A DNA stretch of 5,636 nt from DATLCI01 sp046714215 (lineage in GTDB: Bacteria; Acidobacteriota; Terriglobia; Terriglobales; Acidobacteriaceae), in assembly GCA_046714215.1 (NCBI GenBank), contig JBKKBM010000100.1, positions 1 to 5,636 on the forward strand, in the 5' to 3' direction. The position numbers and the translations under genes were made by a program. The stretch's first letter is position 1, and the number at the start of each line of letters is the position of its first letter. The notes under the pieces were generated by a model. That model saw only the letters and a list, made by a program, of their open reading frames with translations, was not told the DNA's origin and did not search any database. Shown one piece after another: positions 1 through 3,111 of the stretch.

Positions 1-1
1 G

Positions 2-742
2 GCCGAAGGTGTCACTCAGATCAGGGGTGCCGGACCTTTCACCATCGTCACCGGACGAGCTACCTACGAGACGCGCTCACTCATCAATGCGAGTGGACGC
101 TGGTCCGGATTGCTACGTCTGCTCCAGCCACCCGCTGGCCCAAAGTGGATGGGCGCGAAGGCGCATTACGCGACGCAATCTGCTGACGGCTCCGTCGACC
201 TCTATTTTTTTAAACACGGCTATTGCGGGGTGCAGCCCGTGGGAGCAGGTCTCGTTAACGTGTGCGCCATGGTGCGCGCCGATGTGGCCACCTCTATCGA
301 AGAAGTTTTGGAGCGCCACCCGGCGCTGAAGCTAAAGAGCTTGGAGTGGCGGCGCGTGACGGAGCCAGTGGTGACGGCGCCCCTGCTGCATGAGCCTCCG
401 ACGCCGCTCTGCGGTCATGTATTGCAAGTGGGAGACGCCGCGGGATTCATCGATCCCTTCCTGGGCGACGGCATTTCTCTCGCCTTGCAAACGGGAGCGC
501 GCGCCGCGAAGGCGCTTTCCTCGTTCGTTCAGGGGCCGGTCTCGCTGGCGCAAGCGGCCGAAAGCTACGCGGAAGGTTACCAGCGCGACATCCTGCCGGC
601 CTTCCGCTACGCCGCGCGGCTGCGGCGTATCGTTTCCCTCTCGCAACCCTTCCAGCCCGCGGTCACAGGGCTGCTGAAGGTCCCGCACATCACGGAATGG
701 TTTCTGCGGAAGACCCGCCCGAAGCTGGCAACGGCGAAATAA
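2..742 (+). CDS. FAD-dependent oxidoreductase, geranylgeranyl reductase/FixC-like family (5' partial)
   Basis: The reading frame is open from the left edge, so the N-terminus with the Rossmann GxGxxG dinucleotide fold lies outside the window; 246 residues are visible. Two landmarks of the family are present. Residues 27-36 read LINASGRWSG, the strand and glycine turn after the substrate domain. Residues 144-159 read GDAAGFIDPFLGDGIS, the conserved GD motif that contacts the FAD ribityl/pyrophosphate. It is followed by an alpha-helical tail (SLALQTGARAAKAL and a basic C-terminus), typical of geranylgeranyl reductase-like and aromatic-hydroxylase-like flavoproteins. Such enzymes reduce or hydroxylate lipid, quinone or polyketide substrates; the substrate cannot be read from this fragment. 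FLGDGIS instead of the SSG seen in flavin halogenases argues against a halogenase. The gene ends in TAA, 31 bp from the stop of the convergent methyltransferase-like gene, and I see no strong terminator between them. The family call is secure; the specific reaction is unknown. Confidence 0.85.
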   Translation, partial: AEGVTQIRGAGPFTIVTGRATYETRSLINASGRWSGLLRLLQPPAGPKWMGAKAHYATQSADGSVDLYFFKHGYCGVQPVGAGLVNVCAMVRADVATSIEEVLERHPALKLKSLEWRRVTEPVVTAPLLHEPPTPLCGHVLQVGDAAGFIDPFLGDGISLALQTGARAAKALSSFVQGPVSLAQAAESYAEGYQRDILPAFRYAARLRRIVSLSQPFQPAVTGLLKVPHITEWFLRKTRPKLATAK

Positions 743-773
743 CGGGAAGGCCAGCGGGCACGTAGCGAACGTA

Positions 774-1442
774 TTAACGAACTACCAGCACCTCGCGCAC
801 ATTGTCGCGGGCGAGAAAAAACTTGATGTTGGAAAAGTCCTTGAACAGATTCTCGATGTGGCGGTTATTGAATACGCGCTGCAAGCGGAACTGCGGCCCG
901 CGCTGCAGGCTCAAGGAGTCTCGGCCCGCGATGTGGTAGCGATAATAAGGTGCATCCGGGCCGGCGTCCTTGGTATGGAAAAACGCCAGCAGCACTCCGC
1001 CGGGCTTCATGATGGAGGCCAGGCGTTCGATCAAAACCTTCACCAGCGATTCATGCAGGTAGTCGGGAATGTCCCAGCAGAGGACGGCGTCGAATTTCTC
1101 GCCGGTGTTGGTCAGGTTTTCGCGCAGGAACTCCGCCACTTTGATCTGCTTGCTGCCATCCTCGCCCTGAGTCACGTAAGCGGGGTCGAGGGATGCCAGC
1201 AATACATCTTCATTGTGGACGCGATGGCCGAGGCCGGTGAGCAGCGAGATATTCTGCGGCGAGGTGGGGCCCAAGTCGAGGATGCTGAGCGCTTCTCTGC
1301 CCGAGATGATCTTGGTCAACTCACCCAGACCGCTGGAATGGCGGGTCGCGCGCTCTCCGCCCTTGGCGTCGGCGGCGAACTCCGGGCTGCGGTCATCCTT
1401 ACGGAACAGTCGGAAAAAACCCATGAGTCCCATTGTAAGCAT
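774..1442 (-). CDS. Class I SAM-dependent methyltransferase-like protein
   Basis: With the start at ATG 1442 the product has 222 residues. The order of elements fits a Rossmann-fold methyltransferase: ILDLGPTSPQN at 54-64 (motif I position), an acidic NED at 77-79 (end of strand 2), FDAVLCWDIPDYL at 117-129 (motif II/strand 4), KPGGVLLAFF at 146-155 (motif III/strand 5) and a final strand REVLVVR at 216-222. Motif I is unusual: the expected DxGxGxG loop is DLGPTSPQN, so the later glycines are missing and SAM binding is not certain. The N-terminus (GLMGFFRLFRKDD) is a short hydrophobic/basic stretch that could touch the membrane. The start is ambiguous: TTG 1460, ATG 1442, ATG 1433 and ATG 1424 are all in frame, and only a weak GGCGG precedes 1442. 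The gene lies 49 bp downstream of the bactofilin stop on the same strand, so it is probably its operon partner. The substrate is unknown. Confidence 0.75.
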   Translation of the reverse strand: MLTMGLMGFFRLFRKDDRSPEFAADAKGGERATRHSSGLGELTKIISGREALSILDLGPTSPQNISLLTGLGHRVHNEDVLLASLDPAYVTQGEDGSKQIKVAEFLRENLTNTGEKFDAVLCWDIPDYLHESLVKVLIERLASIMKPGGVLLAFFHTKDAGPDAPYYRYHIAGRDSLSLQRGPQFRLQRVFNNRHIENLFKDFSNIKFFLARDNVREVLVVR

Positions 1443-1491
1443 GCTGACGCCGCCGGCCAACCGCCGGAGCTCGATCGGCCATGGCCTGCGC

Positions 1492-2034
1492 TTAACTTTG
1501 CGGGGTGAGTGAACCTTGGTCGTTGTAAGCCACGGCGGCGGCGAATGTCTTGGGCGTCTCTGCTTTCGCCACGGGCTTGGCGTCCTTCTTGATGTCGATA
1601 GCGCCCTTGAAGAACGCGCCGTCTTCGATCACGATGCGCTGGGTGGAGATGTCACCCGTCAACACGGCGGAGCGCTTCAACTCCACGCGCTCGGTGCCGA
1701 CGATGTTGCCATCCACCTTGCCGTGGACGATCACATCGCGCGCTTTCACATTCGCGCGCACGCGGCCGTGCGGGCCGATGGTCAGGTTGTGCTCCTGTAA
1801 ATCGATGCTGCCTTCCACTTCGCCATCCAGATACAGGTCTTCGCTGCCGGAGAGTTCGCCCTTCACCAGCACGGACTTTCCAATATGCGCCACGTCAGCG
1901 CGGAAGGTGTCAGCAGATTTGATCGGTTCCATGGGGCGAAACTCCTTCTTGATCTCGGGAGGATTGTTCTGATTGTTCGCAGGCGTACCTGCACTCGACA
2001 GCGGTCGTTCGTCCGGCTTGGTAGATTTCCACAT
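1492..2034 (-). CDS. Bactofilin (polymer-forming cytoskeletal protein)
   Basis: This 180-residue protein has the bactofilin (DUF583) plan: a disordered N-terminal tail (1-45), a right-handed beta-helix core (about 48-150) and a short disordered C-terminus. The core shows short beta-rungs with regularly spaced glycines, for example IGKSVLVKGELSGSEDLYLDG, LTIGPHGRVRANVKARDVIV, HGKVDGNIVGTERVELK and SAVLTGDISTQRIVIEDGAFFKG. Bactofilins polymerise without nucleotide into membrane-associated filaments that place cell-wall and envelope enzymes. The start at ATG 2034 gives the N-terminus MWKSTKP, which resembles the hydrophobic-plus-lysine membrane-targeting peptide known in bactofilins such as Caulobacter BacA. 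A GGGGGA sequence sits 4 bp before this ATG, a rather short spacing. The frame stays open upstream to TTG 2091 and ATG 2085, but neither has a ribosome binding site. A second start at ATG 1932, preceded by AAGGAG, could yield a 146-residue short form. The gene is divergent from the phosphatase gene and probably co-transcribed with the methyltransferase-like gene. Confidence 0.93.
   Translation of the reverse strand: MWKSTKPDERPLSSAGTPANNQNNPPEIKKEFRPMEPIKSADTFRADVAHIGKSVLVKGELSGSEDLYLDGEVEGSIDLQEHNLTIGPHGRVRANVKARDVIVHGKVDGNIVGTERVELKRSAVLTGDISTQRIVIEDGAFFKGAIDIKKDAKPVAKAETPKTFAAAVAYNDQGSLTPQS
1942..1947 (-). promoter_or_regulatory. Internal Shine-Dalgarno for a possible short bactofilin
   Basis: On the minus strand AAGGAG lies 9 bp before ATG 1932 (codon 35, MEPIKSAD). 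It matches the anti-Shine-Dalgarno better, and at a better distance, than the sequence before ATG 2034. Use of this start would give a 146-residue bactofilin that keeps the beta-helix and loses the N-terminal tail. In the long form the same bases encode KKEF, so the match could be chance. Confidence 0.4.
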
Positions 2035-2118
2035 AACTTCCCCCGAAAACACTTTCTGGTATCTGCTGGCAGCGCAGGGAGACATCCGCAAACTGTCAAT
2101 TCAGAATGGCTTACGAGA

Positions 2119-2147
2119 ACTATACTCAACCCTTGCCTGAGCCGCAA
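2119..2147 (-). promoter_or_regulatory. Candidate sigma70 promoter for bactofilin operon
   Basis: On the minus strand TTGCGG (2147-2142) is separated by exactly 17 bp from TATAGT (2124-2119). The -10 matches consensus at 5 of 6 positions and the -35 at 3 of 6. Transcription would begin near 2112, giving a leader of about 77 nt before ATG 2034. A closer TTGACA occurs on the same strand nearer the gene, but no -10-like hexamer lies 16-18 bp downstream of it. Confidence 0.4.
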
Positions 2148-2158
2148 TCAGGTTTTTT
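2136..2158 (+). terminator. Hairpin plus T-run, intrinsic-terminator-like
   Basis: CCTGA (2136-2140) pairs with TCAGG (2148-2152) around the 7-nt loop GCCGCAA and is followed directly by six T residues (2153-2158). A G-T wobble can extend the stem by one pair. The stem is short (5-6 bp), so strength would be modest. No plus-strand gene ends just upstream, so it would stop antisense transcription coming out of the bactofilin operon before it reaches the phosphatase gene. It overlaps the -35 of the candidate minus-strand bactofilin promoter. Confidence 0.4.
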
Positions 2159-2222
2159 ACGGATGCGCCCGAAATGGCGACTTCCGGCCCAAACCTGCGC
2201 CGAACGGTATGCGAATCGTCCG

Positions 2223-2252
2223 CTGAAAAGGGGCGAACGGCCGCGCTACAAT
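2223..2252 (+). promoter_or_regulatory. Candidate promoter giving a near-leaderless phosphatase mRNA
   Basis: TACAAT (2247-2252) is a strong -10 match (5 of 6). CTGAAA (2223-2228) is a weaker -35 at 18 bp spacing. The expected transcription start near 2259-2261 lies only a few bases before ATG 2264. There is no Shine-Dalgarno-like sequence between the -10 box and the ATG, which fits leaderless translation. Confidence 0.5.
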
Positions 2253-2263
2253 GAATCTCATAC

Positions 2264-2998
2264 ATGGTTGATATTCACTGTCATCTTTTGCCGGGCGTCG
2301 ACGATGGCGCCAAGAGTTGGGAGATATCCGAAGAGATGTGCCGCATCGCGGCAGCGGACGGCGTCCAGCATATTGTCTGCACGCCCCATGCGAATGACGA
2401 ATACGTCTACGACCGCGGGCAGCATGAGGAGCGATTGCAACAATTGCGGGAGCGGGTGGGAGGCAAGATTCAGCTCAGCCTGGGCTGCGACTTCCATTTC
2501 TCCTTCGATAACATTCAGGAAGCGCTGGTGACGCCGGAGAAATTTGTCATCAGCGGCAGCGACTACCTCCTGGTGGAGTTCAGCGATTTTTCCATCAGCC
2601 CGGCGATGAATGACGCGCTGCTCCGCTTCCTGAGTCTAGGCATCACGCCGGTGATCACCCATCCGGAACGGAACATGGTGATCCAGCGTCAGCCGGAGTT
2701 CGTATTAAAGCTGGCAGAACAGGGTTGTGTGATCCAGGTCACAGCCAATTCGCTCACGGGACATTGGGGCGGCCAGGCCAAGAAGCTAGCGCTGTGGTTG
2801 CTGGAGCGCGATGCCGTACACGTGATCGCCTCCGACGCGCATGACACCCGCCATCGTCCGCCCATCCTCTCCAAGGCCAAGGCAGCCATCACCGACTTGT
2901 ACGGCGCCGAGCTGGCCACCGCCCTCGTCCAAGACAACCCGCGGGCCATCATCTCTGGCCGTCCCCTACCCTATTTTCCCCAGCCGCAAGACGCCTAA
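2264..2998 (+). CDS. PHP-family tyrosine-protein phosphatase, CpsB/CapC/YwqE type
   Basis: This complete 244-residue protein has the usual family length. The start is well fixed: an in-frame TGA lies at 2252-2254, and the metal-binding N-terminus MVDIHCHLLPGVDDGA begins right at ATG 2264. PHP metal ligands can be seen in order: H5 and H7 (DIHCH), D14 (VDDGA), H42 (CTPHAND), probably D76 (GCDFHF, where many relatives have Glu), E105 (LVEFSD), H133 (THPERN), D191 and H193 (SDAHDTRHRPP). Members such as pneumococcal CpsB and Bacillus YwqE are metal-dependent phosphatases that dephosphorylate bacterial tyrosine kinases and so tune capsule or exopolysaccharide export. They are cytoplasmic, and no signal peptide or membrane segment is visible here. 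No Wzc/CpsD-type kinase lies in the window, so the substrate is unknown. The gene is divergent from the bactofilin operon and 113 bp upstream of the PAS/GAF sensor gene. The family call is firm; the in vivo role is inferred. Confidence 0.92.
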   Translation: MVDIHCHLLPGVDDGAKSWEISEEMCRIAAADGVQHIVCTPHANDEYVYDRGQHEERLQQLRERVGGKIQLSLGCDFHFSFDNIQEALVTPEKFVISGSDYLLVEFSDFSISPAMNDALLRFLSLGITPVITHPERNMVIQRQPEFVLKLAEQGCVIQVTANSLTGHWGGQAKKLALWLLERDAVHVIASDAHDTRHRPPILSKAKAAITDLYGAELATALVQDNPRAIISGRPLPYFPQPQDA

Positions 2999-3034
2999 GG
3001 CATGGTTCAGGGCATTCCTAGTAGGTAAATTGCA

Positions 3035-3064
3035 TTCCCAAAAGCCTCCTTCATGGGTTATAAG
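3035..3064 (+). promoter_or_regulatory. Weak candidate promoter for the PAS/GAF sensor gene
   Basis: TATAAG (3059-3064) matches the -10 consensus at 5 of 6 positions, and TTCCCA (3035-3040) matches the -35 at 4 of 6 with 18 bp between them. Transcription would start near 3071. An interrupted palindrome GGGA-CGT-TCCC (3064-3074) sits at the expected start and could be an operator, but at 4 bp per arm it may be chance. Confidence 0.3.
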
Positions 3065-3100
3065 GGACGTTCCCCCGTAGGCAGACCCATCTTGGAGACC

Positions 3101-3104
3101 GAGG
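3101..3104 (+). promoter_or_regulatory. Ribosome binding site deciding the sensor start
   Basis: GAGG lies 7 bp before ATG 3112, an ideal distance. The frame is closed by TAA at 3061-3063, and ATG 3112 is the first ATG after it, which supports this start. Confidence 0.6.
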
Positions 3105-3111
3105 TTGCGCA

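Noticed and set aside
110..742. Start of the flavoprotein at TTG 110
   Set aside because: The same frame is open to the window edge and the preceding residues (LINASGRWSG) are conserved in the family, so the gene continues upstream out of the window.
743..773. Bidirectional terminator between the convergent genes
   Set aside because: Only a 4-bp ACGT-agcga-ACGT pairing is visible and there is no T-run on either strand.
858..1508. 216-codon plus-strand open frame over the methyltransferase-like gene
   Set aside because: It lies antisense to a gene with recognisable motifs, has no family signature, and reflects open antisense frames common in GC-rich coding DNA.
2094..2099. Perfect TTGACA on the minus strand as the bactofilin -35
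   Set aside because: No -10-like hexamer lies 16-18 bp downstream; the region there is GC-rich.
3012..3038. GCATTCC direct repeat upstream of the sensor gene
   Set aside because: Two 7-bp copies 20 bp apart in a short spacer are compatible with chance, and nothing else supports an operator.
3017..3055. Minus-strand AAGGAGG followed at 9 bp by an ATG
   Set aside because: The frame has only five codons (MQFTY) before TAG, so despite the good Shine-Dalgarno match there is no supportable gene.
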